Positions 17,321 through 25,799 of a DNA stretch of 64,000 bases are shown here, in pieces. Numbering within the stretch: the first letter of the stretch is position 1; every line of letters starts with the position of its first letter. The notes under the pieces were generated by a model. The model saw only the letters and a list, made by a program, of their open reading frames with translations, had not been told where the DNA came from and did not search any database. This stretch comes from Thioclava pacifica DSM 10166 (GTDB taxonomy: Bacteria > Pseudomonadota > Alphaproteobacteria > Rhodobacterales > Rhodobacteraceae), in NCBI RefSeq assembly GCF_000714535.1, contig NZ_AUND01000002.1, forward strand, positions 46,224 to 110,223. The letters run 5' to 3'. A program made the position numbers and the translations under genes.

Positions 17321-18724
17321 TTACGGCTCTTTTCGGGTCTTTCGAGAAATGGTGCCGATATCGACACCGAGGGCGGCAGCAGCCTTGCGTTTGCTGCCGT
17401 GGACACGGATCGCTTCTTCGATGATCCGTAGTTCGTATTCGCTGACCGCGTCGCGCAGGCTCGTGCCTTCGGCGAGCGGGGACGGCGTGGTGTCGGAGGG
17501 GCTGCCGGAGCGGCGCGACGCTTCCGTCGGATCAAGTGCCATGAGCCGACGCGGCAGCTCTTCCTCGTCATCGCCCAGCACCGAGATCTGCTGCATCAGG
17601 TTCCACAACTCGCGGATATTGCCCGGGTAGTGATAGCTGCGCAGCCGCCCGCGCAGATCGTCGGACAGATGCAGCGGCACGGACCGGCGCTGGTTGATCG
17701 CGGTCAGGAACCGGTCGATCAGGTGATCGAGCAGTTCGGGCACCTCGCGCAACGGCTTCATCGGCATGTTCACGACCGCGAGCCGGTAATAGAGGTCGGT
17801 TCGGAAGCGGCGATCCTCGGACATTTCCAGAAGGTCGCAATTGGTCGCCGAGATCACCCGCACATTGACCCGCCGCGGGCGCGTGCCGCCGATCCGCAGG
17901 ATCGTGCCCTCTTCGAGGAAGGAGAGCAGCTTGGCCTGAAGCGGCAGGGGTATCTCGCCGATCTCGTCAAGAAACAGCGTGCCGCCCTCGGCCGCCTCGA
18001 TCAGGCCCTTCTTGCCCTCGGTCGATGCCCCGGTGAACGCGCCCTTCTCGTAGCCGAAAAGCTCGGATTCAAAGAGGCTCTCGGGGATCGCGGCGCAGTT
18101 GACCGCGATGAACGGGTCCACGCCATTGGCGACGAAATTGTGCAGATGGCGCGCGATCTCGGTTTTGCCGACGCCGGACTCACCGGTGATGATGACCCGC
18201 GCGCCCTGCAAGAGCGCACGTTCCCCGCGCGAGATCATCCGGTCGAGCCAGGGTGAGATCGCCCTCTGCCGCGCGAAATCGGGACGCATCCGTCGGTCGG
18301 TCGCGCCGGTGAAAGTGGGCGCGCTTCGTGCTCCCGTCGCCTGTCTGCGGGCATGGTCGAACACGGCCAGATCTCGCAGCGTGACGACATGGCCTTCGTT
18401 GGCACCGGTCGCGGAAATCCGGCGCAAGGTCACGAAGACCGCGCCTGTCGCTTCCCCCCGCAAGATGAGGCTGCCGGTGCGGCCCGCTTCGAGCATCTCG
18501 CCCAGCAGGGTCCAGTTCAGCGAGGACATTGTATTGAACTGTACAAAATCGAAACCCGCCATCTCCTTCGCATTGAGCCCGCACAGAGCGGCGGCCTCGC
18601 GGTTCGCGAAGGAAATCGAATGGTCCGGATTGAGCACGATGATTCCATCGGCCAGCGCGTTGAGAGCCTGATCGAGCGGGCGGGGCGACGGCGCAGATGT
18701 CTGTTTCATCTCTCTCGCCCCCAT
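17321..18724 (-). CDS. Sigma-54-dependent transcriptional activator with PAS domain
   Basis: 467 residues. An N-terminal PAS domain (about residues 15-110, [21 protein letters not shown]) precedes an AAA+ domain with Walker [10 protein letters not shown], the sigma-54-contacting GAFTGA loop in [11 protein letters not shown], Walker [10 protein letters not shown] and the arginine-finger region [11 protein letters not shown]-terminal Fis-type helix-turn-helix ends the protein ([22 protein letters not shown]). There is no phosphoreceiver domain, so it senses directly or through a partner. The ATG at 18724 overlaps the stop of the PAS gene by one base; GTG at 18727 and ATG at 18709 are alternatives. 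It very probably drives the -24/-12 promoter upstream of the P450 gene with the RpoN paralogue. Confidence 0.9.
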   Translation of the reverse strand: MGAREMKQTSAPSPRPLDQALNALADGIIVLNPDHSISFANREAAALCGLNAKEMAGFDFVQFNTMSSLNWTLLGEMLEAGRTGSLILRGEATGAVFVTLRRISATGANEGHVVTLRDLAVFDHARRQATGARSAPTFTGATDRRMRPDFARQRAISPWLDRMISRGERALLQGARVIITGESGVGKTEIARHLHNFVANGVDPFIAVNCAAIPESLFESELFGYEKGAFTGASTEGKKGLIEAAEGGTLFLDEIGEIPLPLQAKLLSFLEEGTILRIGGTRPRRVNVRVISATNCDLLEMSEDRRFRTDLYYRLAVVNMPMKPLREVPELLDHLIDRFLTAINQRRSVPLHLSDDLRGRLRSYHYPGNIRELWNLMQQISVLGDDEEELPRRLMALDPTEASRRSGSPSDTTPSPLAEGTSLRDAVSEYELRIIEEAIRVHGSKRKAAAALGVDIGTISRKTRKEP

Positions 18725-19917
18725 CACCGTCCCCGTGCCCTGAGCGGTGTGACGCTGGCGCGATCGCCGTCATGCGAAGCCGGTCCAAGCCGCGCACGCA
18801 GGCTCAGCACAAGGTAATCCGCTTCGCGCAGCGTCACGCAGCGCGCCGCGAGCTCGGCCCGGATCGGGCGGTCGGGATTGCGCAGCAGCGCCGGATAACG
18901 GTCGCCCGGATGGCCGGGCAGATGTTCGCCCGCGACGGCGAAGATCTCGCCCAGCGGCACGGGCAGTTCGATCAGGTCATCAAGGCTTCTGCCGGGAAGC
19001 AGGTCGGGGTTGAGGTCGAGCATCTCCTCGGCGCTGGTATTGATGCGCAGGATATGGGCGTCGCGATCCACGACCAGAACCGCGTCGGGCAGCGCGTCGA
19101 GGATCGCCTCGAGCGTGTCGATCTCGTCGCGCAGGACCGCTGCGCGGCGGGCATGTTTCGAGACATCGCGCACCGTGCCCCACATGCGGTGCAGGAAGTT
19201 GCCCCGGATGGTCCCGCGCACGTCGTTTTCAACCTCGATGAACACGCCGTCGTAGCGCAGATCGCGCGAGGGAGACGCGTTCACATCGAAGCTCGCCCGG
19301 ATCAGGCGGCGCACGAAATCTTCGTTCTCGGGCGAGCGCGGGAAGGTCTCGTGCACGGGAAGCGCGTTGAAATCCTTGCCCTCGGGCGTGCGATAAAGCC
19401 GCGCCATCGCATCGTTGCAGAACCGCCAATGCGGACCGTTCTCGAAGACCTGCCGGATGATCTCCTGCTCCGGGGCCGAGAGATCCACGGGCTCGTCCCA
19501 TTCCATGCACCAGCCCGCGTCGTCGGAGGCCGCGAGGATCGACTCGAGGATCTCCTTTTCCTCGGCGAGGGTCGCGACTTCTCCGAGAGCACCACCCGCG
19601 GGCCATTTCACCGTGCGCAGGCAAAGCCCCAGCTCCGGGTCCGTGAAGCGGGTCACGATCGCCGTGACGCCGATCCGCGCGCCTTGCGGGGGGCGCAGCT
19701 CGAGCGTGACAACATGCGGCCCGGCGGTGGTCTCGGTGAAGACCTCTTCAAGCCGCTTGCGAGAGGCGAGCGGATAGATCGTGGACCAAGGCTCGCCCTT
19801 CACCGCGCCCGGCGCGAGGCCGAGCGCGGTTTCTTGCGAAGCGCAGGCAGACACGATCCGTCCGTCCCGGCTGAGAACGTCGATCATCTCGGTCTCTGGT
19901 CTGGTTGGATCTGTCAT
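18724..19917 (-). CDS. PAS-domain sensory protein without an output domain
   Basis: 397 residues. At least two PAS-like modules can be seen: an N-terminal one ([24 protein letters not shown]) and a C-terminal one ([32 protein letters not shown]), joined by a middle region with [18 protein letters not shown], which is also PAS-like. No histidine kinase, GGDEF, EAL or DNA-binding domain is present. It overlaps the start of the enhancer-binding protein gene by one base. I infer that it senses the amine or a redox state and acts on the activator by direct binding. It could also be a PAS protein of unrelated function. Confidence 0.75.
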   Translation of the reverse strand: MTDPTRPETEMIDVLSRDGRIVSACASQETALGLAPGAVKGEPWSTIYPLASRKRLEEVFTETTAGPHVVTLELRPPQGARIGVTAIVTRFTDPELGLCLRTVKWPAGGALGEVATLAEEKEILESILAASDDAGWCMEWDEPVDLSAPEQEIIRQVFENGPHWRFCNDAMARLYRTPEGKDFNALPVHETFPRSPENEDFVRRLIRASFDVNASPSRDLRYDGVFIEVENDVRGTIRGNFLHRMWGTVRDVSKHARRAAVLRDEIDTLEAILDALPDAVLVVDRDAHILRINTSAEEMLDLNPDLLPGRSLDDLIELPVPLGEIFAVAGEHLPGHPGDRYPALLRNPDRPIRAELAARCVTLREADYLVLSLRARLGPASHDGDRASVTPLRARGR

Positions 19918-19947
19918 GCTCTGGGCTCCTATGGGGGGGTCAACGGG

Positions 19948-21426
19948 TTACGGCACGCAATGCAGGTATTGCTCCACATCCCAATTGGTGACCTCACGCA
20001 GGAAGCGTGTCCACTCATCCTGTTTGTATTCGTCGAAGACTTCGTAGAGCCGACCCGGAAGTGCCGAGCGAATGACCTCGTCTTCCTTGAGCGCGTCGAG
20101 CGCGTCCCGAAGATTGAGCGGGATAAGATTGACCTCCCCTCCCGACTGCCAGACCTCGGTCACGTTGCGCGACTCGGGCGCGCCCGGGTCGATCTTGTTG
20201 CGGATGCCATCATCCATCGCTTTCAGCAGCGCGCCGCAGAACAGATGCGGGTTGACCATGCTGTCCACCGCGCGGAACTCGAACCGGTCGGGCGAGGAGA
20301 TGCGCACCGTGCAGGAGCGGTTCTGCAGGCCCCAATTCGCCCCGATCGGCGCCCAGAGGCCGTAGTCGTTGAAGCGGCGATAGGAGTTCACCGTCGACGC
20401 ACCGATACAGGTCAGCGCGTTGATATGCTTGAGCGATCCGCCCAGAACGTGATGCCCGAGCTCCGTTGGCAGCCAGCCGCCTTCGGTGTTCTCGAACTCG
20501 TTCACACCGCCCTTGGAATACATCCAGTTCTCTTCCATGCCCGGCAACTCGCCCGGCACGATGTCCTGCACCTGGCGCTCGCCGCCGGTCCAGATCGAAC
20601 AGTTGTGGTGGCAGCCGTTGGCCGCGTAACCCATGAAGGGTTTCGCCATGAAACACGCGATTAGCCCACGCTGGCGCGCGACCTCGGCGCAGATCTGGCG
20701 ATAGGTCGTCATCCGGTCGCAGGTCGGCAGCGCATCGTCGAATTGGTAGTTGAGTTCGATCTGGCCCGGTGCGTCCTCGCAATCGCCCTGGATCATATCG
20801 AGACCCATCGCGCGGGCGTAGTCGGAAACCTGCATCCAGATATCGCGGGCGCTCTCGAACTGGCCGATGTGATAGGCGAGCGGCTCGGTCACGCCGGAAT
20901 AGGGGCGCACCTCGCCGGCCTCGGGCTTGAGCCAGAGCATCTCGGGCTCGAGGCCCACACGCAGATGCAAGCCGTTATGGGTCTCGCGGAATTCACGGTC
21001 GAAGCGCTTGAGGTTCCCGCGGGTGTCGTATTCGTAATACTGGCCGGGGAAGTTCGGATCTTCGAGGCTGTAGAACAGCGTGCAGAACACGCGTGCCACA
21101 CGCTTGTCCCAGGGGAGCTGAACGAACGTGTCGGGATCGGGCAGCGCGATACATTCCATCGCATTCGCATCGAAGCCGATCAGGTTGCCCTTGAAATCCG
21201 GCAGCACGTTGGTGACGCCGCCCATCCATGTCTGAACACCCTTGCGCGCCTGGGTTTCCCAGTGACGTGCCGGGGCGGCCTTGCCCATCACCCGGCCGGT
21301 GATCGAGATATATTGGTAGTAGATGTAATCGACCCCGAGCGCGTCGATCTTCTTGCGCACCCGTTCTACCAGTTCGGCCCGGCCGGGCGCATCGACTTCG
21401 CAGTGATAATCGGTATCGGTAGTCAT
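19948..21426 (-). CDS. Glutamine synthetase-like gamma-glutamyl amine ligase (large form)
   Basis: 492 residues, longer than GlnA or PuuA. Glutamine synthetase features include LRVGLEPEMLWLKP (metal glutamates), GDCEDAPGQIELNY, the histidine-bearing NGCHHNCSIWTGG, and NSYRRFNDYGLWAP followed by EFRAVDSMVNPHL. GlnA-type adenylylation context is not obvious. Beside a second ligase, a PuuC-like dehydrogenase and an amidotransferase, ATP-dependent joining of glutamate to an amine is more likely than ammonia assimilation. The ATG at 21426 has GGGAG seven bases upstream; the longer ORF to 21909 runs into the neighbouring ligase gene and is rejected. Confidence 0.82.
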   Translation of the reverse strand: MTTDTDYHCEVDAPGRAELVERVRKKIDALGVDYIYYQYISITGRVMGKAAPARHWETQARKGVQTWMGGVTNVLPDFKGNLIGFDANAMECIALPDPDTFVQLPWDKRVARVFCTLFYSLEDPNFPGQYYEYDTRGNLKRFDREFRETHNGLHLRVGLEPEMLWLKPEAGEVRPYSGVTEPLAYHIGQFESARDIWMQVSDYARAMGLDMIQGDCEDAPGQIELNYQFDDALPTCDRMTTYRQICAEVARQRGLIACFMAKPFMGYAANGCHHNCSIWTGGERQVQDIVPGELPGMEENWMYSKGGVNEFENTEGGWLPTELGHHVLGGSLKHINALTCIGASTVNSYRRFNDYGLWAPIGANWGLQNRSCTVRISSPDRFEFRAVDSMVNPHLFCGALLKAMDDGIRNKIDPGAPESRNVTEVWQSGGEVNLIPLNLRDALDALKEDEVIRSALPGRLYEVFDEYKQDEWTRFLREVTNWDVEQYLHCVP

Positions 21427-21455
21427 TCTTGGCTCCCTATTGGTTTTCTTGTGTC

Positions 21456-22784
21456 TCAGCCTTCGAGGTAGCGGGCACGTTCTTCTGCGCTGACTGCTTT
21501 GGAGAGGCTGGCGTATTCGGCGCGGCAGGCGGCCGCGAAGTTCTCGGTGAAAGCGGCCCCAAAGATCCGCGCGGCATCGTCGCTGGCGGCAATCCGATCC
21601 GCAGCCTCGGCGAGATCGCGCGGGAAACGGCTTGCGCCTTCGGGGACGAAATCGGGATGCGCGGCGGCGCTCGGTTCGGGCGCGGGCAAGTCGCGCTCGA
21701 TCCCGTCGAGCCCCGCGCCCAGCATCAGCGCCATCGTCAGGTAAGGATTGCAATCGGCGGGCGGCACCCGGAATTCGAGCCGCGCGCGCGCACCTGTATG
21801 CGGCACCGAGCGCACCGCGACGGTGAAGGGATATTCCGCCCAGGTGAGCGACTTCGGAGCCCAGCTTCCCGGCGCAAGGCGGCGATAGGCATTCACGCTC
21901 GAGGTGCACATGGCGAAGGCCTCGGGCACGACCGCCATCATCCCGGCGATGAATTTCTTCGCCAGATCATTGGTCTTGCCATCGGGCGAGGCGAAGACGT
22001 TCGTGCCGGTTTTCGCGTCGCGCAGGCTCATCGAGCAATGACCACCGATACCGGGATAGTCCGCGCCCATATAGGGCATGAAGCTTGCCGTCTTGCCCTG
22101 CTTGCGGGCGTAGGAGCGTGCGGCCAGACGCAGGAAGCTCGCGTCGTCGGCGGCACGCAGCCCCTCGGTCGCGGCGGTCGTGGCTTCGAGACAGCCCGGC
22201 CCCAGCTCGACGCTCAGCGCATAGAGCGAGACGTCATGGCCAAGGATCTCGGCCTCCATGCCGGCGATGAAATCGGCATGGGTGTTCGCGGTGGCGCCCG
22301 ACCAGCATTTGTTGTCGGGGGCGAATTTCGCGAGCCCCGCGAAGCCTTTCTCGCGGGCGGTCGTCGCATCTTCCTCAAGCACGATCAGTTCGAATTCGAA
22401 CGCGGCATCGACCTTGAACCCCATCGCCTCGGCGCGCTCCAACTGGCGGCGCAACACCTGACGCGGCATCAGCTCCTTCGCCTCGCCCGACAGCTCAGCG
22501 ATGACCGTGACCGCATCGGGCTCGGAGGGGTTCGCGCGCATCGAGGTCGGGTCGATCTCGACCGTTTCGGTGAAATAGGAACTGCCGCCGAAGAGGTCGT
22601 CGCCGCTGTCCCAATAGGCCAGCACATTGGCGAAACGCGCATCCCCGGCCCAGTCGAGGAACTGCGCCTTGCGCAACCGGCGTTCGCGCAGGACCGAGGC
22701 GTAATCGAATTGGCCGACATGCACGATCTCGGCGTCGAACTTGGCGAGGGCGGCTTCGAGGAGGTCGTTCATCTGGGGGCTCAT
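21456..22784 (-). CDS. Glutamine synthetase-like gamma-glutamyl amine ligase, PuuA-like
   Basis: 442 residues. Family blocks are AAFEFELIVLEED (metal site), SVELGPGCLEATTA, GIGGHCSMSLRD with the active-site histidine, SVNAYRRLAPGSWAP and RLEFRVPPADCNPYL. The proteins closest in length and motif are gamma-glutamylputrescine synthetase and related type III ligases, which use ATP and glutamate to cap an amine. The start overlaps the stop of the reductase gene by four bases (ATGA); an alternative ATG is at 22772. Two non-identical ligases in a row may reflect two substrates or a mixed complex. Confidence 0.82.
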   Translation of the reverse strand: MSPQMNDLLEAALAKFDAEIVHVGQFDYASVLRERRLRKAQFLDWAGDARFANVLAYWDSGDDLFGGSSYFTETVEIDPTSMRANPSEPDAVTVIAELSGEAKELMPRQVLRRQLERAEAMGFKVDAAFEFELIVLEEDATTAREKGFAGLAKFAPDNKCWSGATANTHADFIAGMEAEILGHDVSLYALSVELGPGCLEATTAATEGLRAADDASFLRLAARSYARKQGKTASFMPYMGADYPGIGGHCSMSLRDAKTGTNVFASPDGKTNDLAKKFIAGMMAVVPEAFAMCTSSVNAYRRLAPGSWAPKSLTWAEYPFTVAVRSVPHTGARARLEFRVPPADCNPYLTMALMLGAGLDGIERDLPAPEPSAAAHPDFVPEGASRFPRDLAEAADRIAASDDAARIFGAAFTENFAAACRAEYASLSKAVSAEERARYLEG

Positions 22785-23998
22785 ACGGTTTCTTTCGGGG
22801 TGAGCGCGGCCATCAGGCGGGCGCGGTGTTTGGCAATCAGTGCGGGCGGAGCGCCAAGGCCGATCACGCCTGTCAGCGCGCCGTTACGGGCGTATTCGAC
22901 GATCACGGGGGCCTCGCCGATCTGGCTCAGATCGCCTTCGACAACGGTTTGCGTCTCGGCCAGCGCCGGGGCGCCGAAGGCCTGAACGCGCATGCCGTAT
23001 TGGTCCGACCAGAAGCTCGGCAGCGGCGAAAATCCGGGTTCGGGCGTATCGCCAGCCTCAAGCGCGGCGATGGTCTGGGCGGCGCGTTTGGCGGTGAAGC
23101 CGGGGATGCACCAATGCTCGACCCGGCGCGGCACATCGTCGAACAGCGGATTGGCAAAGCGTGCGATGTCGCCGACCGCGAGCAGGTTCGGCGCGCCGAT
23201 CGCCCGCATCGTATCATCGACGAGAACGCCATCGCTGAGATCCGCGCCGCTCCCGGTAAGCCATTCCGTGTTGGGTAGCGAGCCGAGCGCCTCGACGATC
23301 ACATCGGCCTCGATTTCCTTGCCATTGTCGAGGATCACCCGGCCCGGCTGGTAGGCCTCGACCGAACGCCCGGTGAGCAGCGTCACCCCATGGCGCCGGT
23401 GCAGCGTGGCCATCGCAGCCGCGACACGCGGGCCGAGCGCGCGCATCATCGGCTGCGGCCCGGGCTCGACGATCGTGACATGCAGGCCCAGCTTGCGCGC
23501 GGTTGCGGCGATCTCGCAGCCGATGAACCCGGCCCCGATCACCGCCAGACGCGCGCCCGGTTGCAGCATCGGCGCGAGCGCGCGTGCATCGTCGAAGCCG
23601 CGCAGAACGTGGCGGATGTCTTCGTTCCCGGGAAGCGGCAGTCGGCGCGGCCGGATGCCGGTCGCCGCGATCACCCAGTCCGAGCGGACCAGAGAGCCAT
23701 CGGCAAGACGCACACCGGCTTTCTCGATCCCGGTTGCGGCCACGCCAAGACGTGTCGACACGTCCTCCGGCGTCAGCTTCGAGCGTAGCAGGAGCTTGCC
23801 GAAAGCCTCGGTTTCATCCGCATCGCCCCCTGCAAAGCTCTCCATCACGTCCTTCGACAGGGGCGGTCGGTTGTAGGGCGCATGCGGCTCGTCGCCGATC
23901 AGCGTGAGCTGCGCCTGCGGAAGCGCCGTGCGCAGGGCTTCGGCCGTGCGCAGCCCCGCGAGCGAGGCGCCGACGACGGTGATCCGGGGCCCTGCCAT
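22781..23998 (-). CDS. FAD-dependent ferredoxin reductase for the P450 system
   Basis: 405 residues of the putidaredoxin-reductase type. There are two dinucleotide-binding motifs: FAD (VVGASLAGLRTAEAL) at the N-terminus and NAD(P) (AVIGAGFIGCEIAATARKLG) in the middle. The family blocks YNRPPLSKD, ATGIRPRRL and LLAVGDIA are also present. It passes electrons from NAD(P)H to the adjacent ferredoxin. It lies six bases after the ferredoxin gene, giving a complete class I bacterial P450 chain. Confidence 0.9.
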   Translation of the reverse strand: MAGPRITVVGASLAGLRTAEALRTALPQAQLTLIGDEPHAPYNRPPLSKDVMESFAGGDADETEAFGKLLLRSKLTPEDVSTRLGVAATGIEKAGVRLADGSLVRSDWVIAATGIRPRRLPLPGNEDIRHVLRGFDDARALAPMLQPGARLAVIGAGFIGCEIAATARKLGLHVTIVEPGPQPMMRALGPRVAAAMATLHRRHGVTLLTGRSVEAYQPGRVILDNGKEIEADVIVEALGSLPNTEWLTGSGADLSDGVLVDDTMRAIGAPNLLAVGDIARFANPLFDDVPRRVEHWCIPGFTAKRAAQTIAALEAGDTPEPGFSPLPSFWSDQYGMRVQAFGAPALAETQTVVEGDLSQIGEAPVIVEYARNGALTGVIGLGAPPALIAKHRARLMAALTPKETV

Positions 23999-24004
23999 AA
24001 CCGA

Positions 24005-24190
24005 TCAGCCGAGGATGATGGCCTGCTCGGGGCAGGCATCGGAAGCGGCTTCGGCATCGGCAACCTGCGAGTCATCGATCACCTCGACCCAATGGAGATC
24101 GCCGTTATCGTCAAAGGAGAAGATCTCCGGCGCGGCGATCACGCATTGCCCGTGCAGCAGGCAGATATCCATGTTGACGTGAACTTTCAT
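24005..24190 (-). CDS. 3Fe-4S ferredoxin partner of the P450
   Basis: 61 residues, the normal size for P450-linked ferredoxins. Cys10, Cys16 (CLLHGQC) and Cys53 (ACPEQAI) give three cluster ligands, with histidine where a fourth cysteine would sit in 4Fe-4S proteins, so a 3Fe-4S cluster is expected. It lies between the P450 gene (45 bases upstream) and the reductase gene. Confidence 0.92.
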   Translation of the reverse strand: MKVHVNMDICLLHGQCVIAAPEIFSFDDNGDLHWVEVIDDSQVADAEAASDACPEQAIILG

Positions 24191-24235
24191 CTTAATGGTC
24201 CCTCTTGGAATTTTGCGGCTGGTTTTTTGCGTGGC

Positions 24236-25438
24236 TTAGGCCGGGTCGAAAGCGATCGGCATCCGGATCGCGCCGGTATTGCCGCTGTCGGGAAGCCACT
24301 CGACTTCGCCGTTGAAGCGCGGGTTCTTCAGGCGCTGCGAAAGCAGCTTGAGCGCCTCGGTCATGTCGCCGCGGGCGATGAAATGGCCGAGGCAGTGATG
24401 CGCGCCACCGCCGAAGCCGAAATGCGCCTTGCGCTCGGCCGTGATGTCGAAGCTCGCATCGTCGAACACGCGGGGATCGGAGGTCGCCGATTGCGAGAAG
24501 AGGTGCAGCGTCGTGCCCTTTTCGATCGGGGTGTCGTTATAGGTGAAGTCCTCGACCGCCTCGCGGGTAACCCAGGTCACGGTGGGTCGCACGCGCATCA
24601 CCTCTTCGACCGCAGCGCGGCCCAGCTCGGGCTGTTCGGCCAGAAGCGCCCATTGCTCGGGGTTCTCGATGAAGGTCGCCATCGCGAGACCAAGCTGGTT
24701 GCGCGTGGTGTCGATGCCGCCGAAAATCGCCAGCACGATCATGTCGAGCAGTTCCTGATCGGAGAGCTGGCTCTTGTCTTCGTTGGCCTTGATCAGCATG
24801 CCAATGAAATCGTCTTTCGGCGCGGCGCGGCGGGCCTCGACCAGCTCCTCGACATAGTCGAAGAGCCGCTTCGTCGCCGCCTCGATCGTCGGCAGGTCCT
24901 TCTTGAAGGTCACGCCGAGGGCGAGGCCCATTTCCGCAGCGATATCAGCCAGTTCGCGCCAGCGTTCGAAGGGCAGGCCCAGTAGCTCGCAGATCACGCC
25001 GGTCGCGTAGGGCTCGGTGAATTCGGCGATGAAGTCGCATTCGCCTTTCGGGGCGAACTCGTCGATCAGCATCGTCGCGAGCTCGGTGAATTTCGGCGCG
25101 AGCGTCGTGATGAGTTTCGGAGAGAAAGCCGGGTTCGCCATGCGCCGCAGACGCGCGTGGTTGTCACCCTCCTGGCTGAGCAGCATGCTTTCCCACCAGC
25201 GCGCGAACTCGCCGGTCACATCGTTCAGCGCCGGCCAGCGATAAGAGCCCTGGCGCAGCTTGGGGTGACGCAGAAGCTTTTGCACGTCGTCATAACGCAG
25301 CACCGCGAGGCCATAATTCGTGCGCGCGCACCAGGACGCCTCACGCGCCTCCATGACGGCGTCGGAGCGGATCGAGAACCCGGGATCCGAGATGTCGAGA
25401 TAGGGCAGATTGTCGGCGACGAGGCTGTCTTGCGTCAT
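24236..25438 (-). CDS. Cytochrome P450 monooxygenase
   Basis: 400 residues, soluble bacterial class. The I-helix oxygen motif is AIFGGIDTTRN, the ExxR pair is in EEVMRVRP, and the haem-binding loop FGFGGGAHHCLGHFIAR supplies the cysteine ligand. It is the promoter-proximal gene of the operon, with its own ferredoxin and reductase. In mycobacteria, P450s that open secondary cyclic amines (piperidine, morpholine) sit beside a ferredoxin, a reductase and a glutamine synthetase gene, so an amine substrate is a reasonable guess. The ATG at 25438 starts the protein; an in-frame start at 25486 would place the coding region almost on the promoter. Confidence 0.9.
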   Translation of the reverse strand: MTQDSLVADNLPYLDISDPGFSIRSDAVMEAREASWCARTNYGLAVLRYDDVQKLLRHPKLRQGSYRWPALNDVTGEFARWWESMLLSQEGDNHARLRRMANPAFSPKLITTLAPKFTELATMLIDEFAPKGECDFIAEFTEPYATGVICELLGLPFERWRELADIAAEMGLALGVTFKKDLPTIEAATKRLFDYVEELVEARRAAPKDDFIGMLIKANEDKSQLSDQELLDMIVLAIFGGIDTTRNQLGLAMATFIENPEQWALLAEQPELGRAAVEEVMRVRPTVTWVTREAVEDFTYNDTPIEKGTTLHLFSQSATSDPRVFDDASFDITAERKAHFGFGGGAHHCLGHFIARGDMTEALKLLSQRLKNPRFNGEVEWLPDSGNTGAIRMPIAFDPA

Positions 25439-25481
25439 TTGGAGAAACTCCCGGTCAAACTCGCGTTTCACCGAGACTACA

Positions 25482-25497
25482 TGCAAGTTTTATTCCA
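25482..25497 (-). promoter_or_regulatory. Sigma-54 (-24/-12) promoter of the P450 operon
   Basis: On the minus strand TGGAATAAAACTTGCA matches the sigma-54 consensus TGGCAC-N5-TTGCW with the invariant GG and GC exactly ten bases apart. It would start transcription near 25472, about 34 bases before the P450 ATG. The operon it would drive encodes both an enhancer-binding protein and an RpoN, which strongly supports the call. Confidence 0.75.
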
Positions 25498-25777
25498 GAA
25501 TTAGTCGGATTCTGTTAATGATATGAATAATAAAGATAATTTATATTTTTTCGGTAAGTGCGCAGAAGTTTTCTTGCTTGAGCGTTTACTTTCTCTCTCG
25601 TGTTGATGCGTGACTGCATCGGCGTTGAAGCCCTGCATCAGTCAGTTGGCGCCGTTCGTTCTGGAGCTGAAGACGTCACGAAGCCTTTGGCGTGTCGGAT
25701 GGTCGGAAATCTGAAAACAACGCCGACGCTCAGTATCGCAAGGCGTATGCTGGATCGCTGATGACAGACAGACTGTC
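25498..25777. promoter_or_regulatory. Upstream regulatory region of the P450 operon, no gene
   Basis: 280 bases between the sigma-54 promoter and the insertion sequence. The part next to the promoter is very AT-rich. GATGC-N6-GCATC (25605-25620) and another TGCATC (25634-25639) form a repeated element about 110-140 bases upstream of the promoter, a normal distance for an enhancer-binding protein site. No coding region with a start and ribosome binding site is seen. Confidence 0.45.
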
Positions 25778-25799
25778 CTCGTGACCTGCCACGGGTCTT

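Noticed and set aside
19948..22784. Calling the two ligases housekeeping GlnA
   Set aside because: Length, motif differences and the P450, PuuC-like and amidotransferase neighbours point to amine ligases, and nitrogen-control genes are absent.
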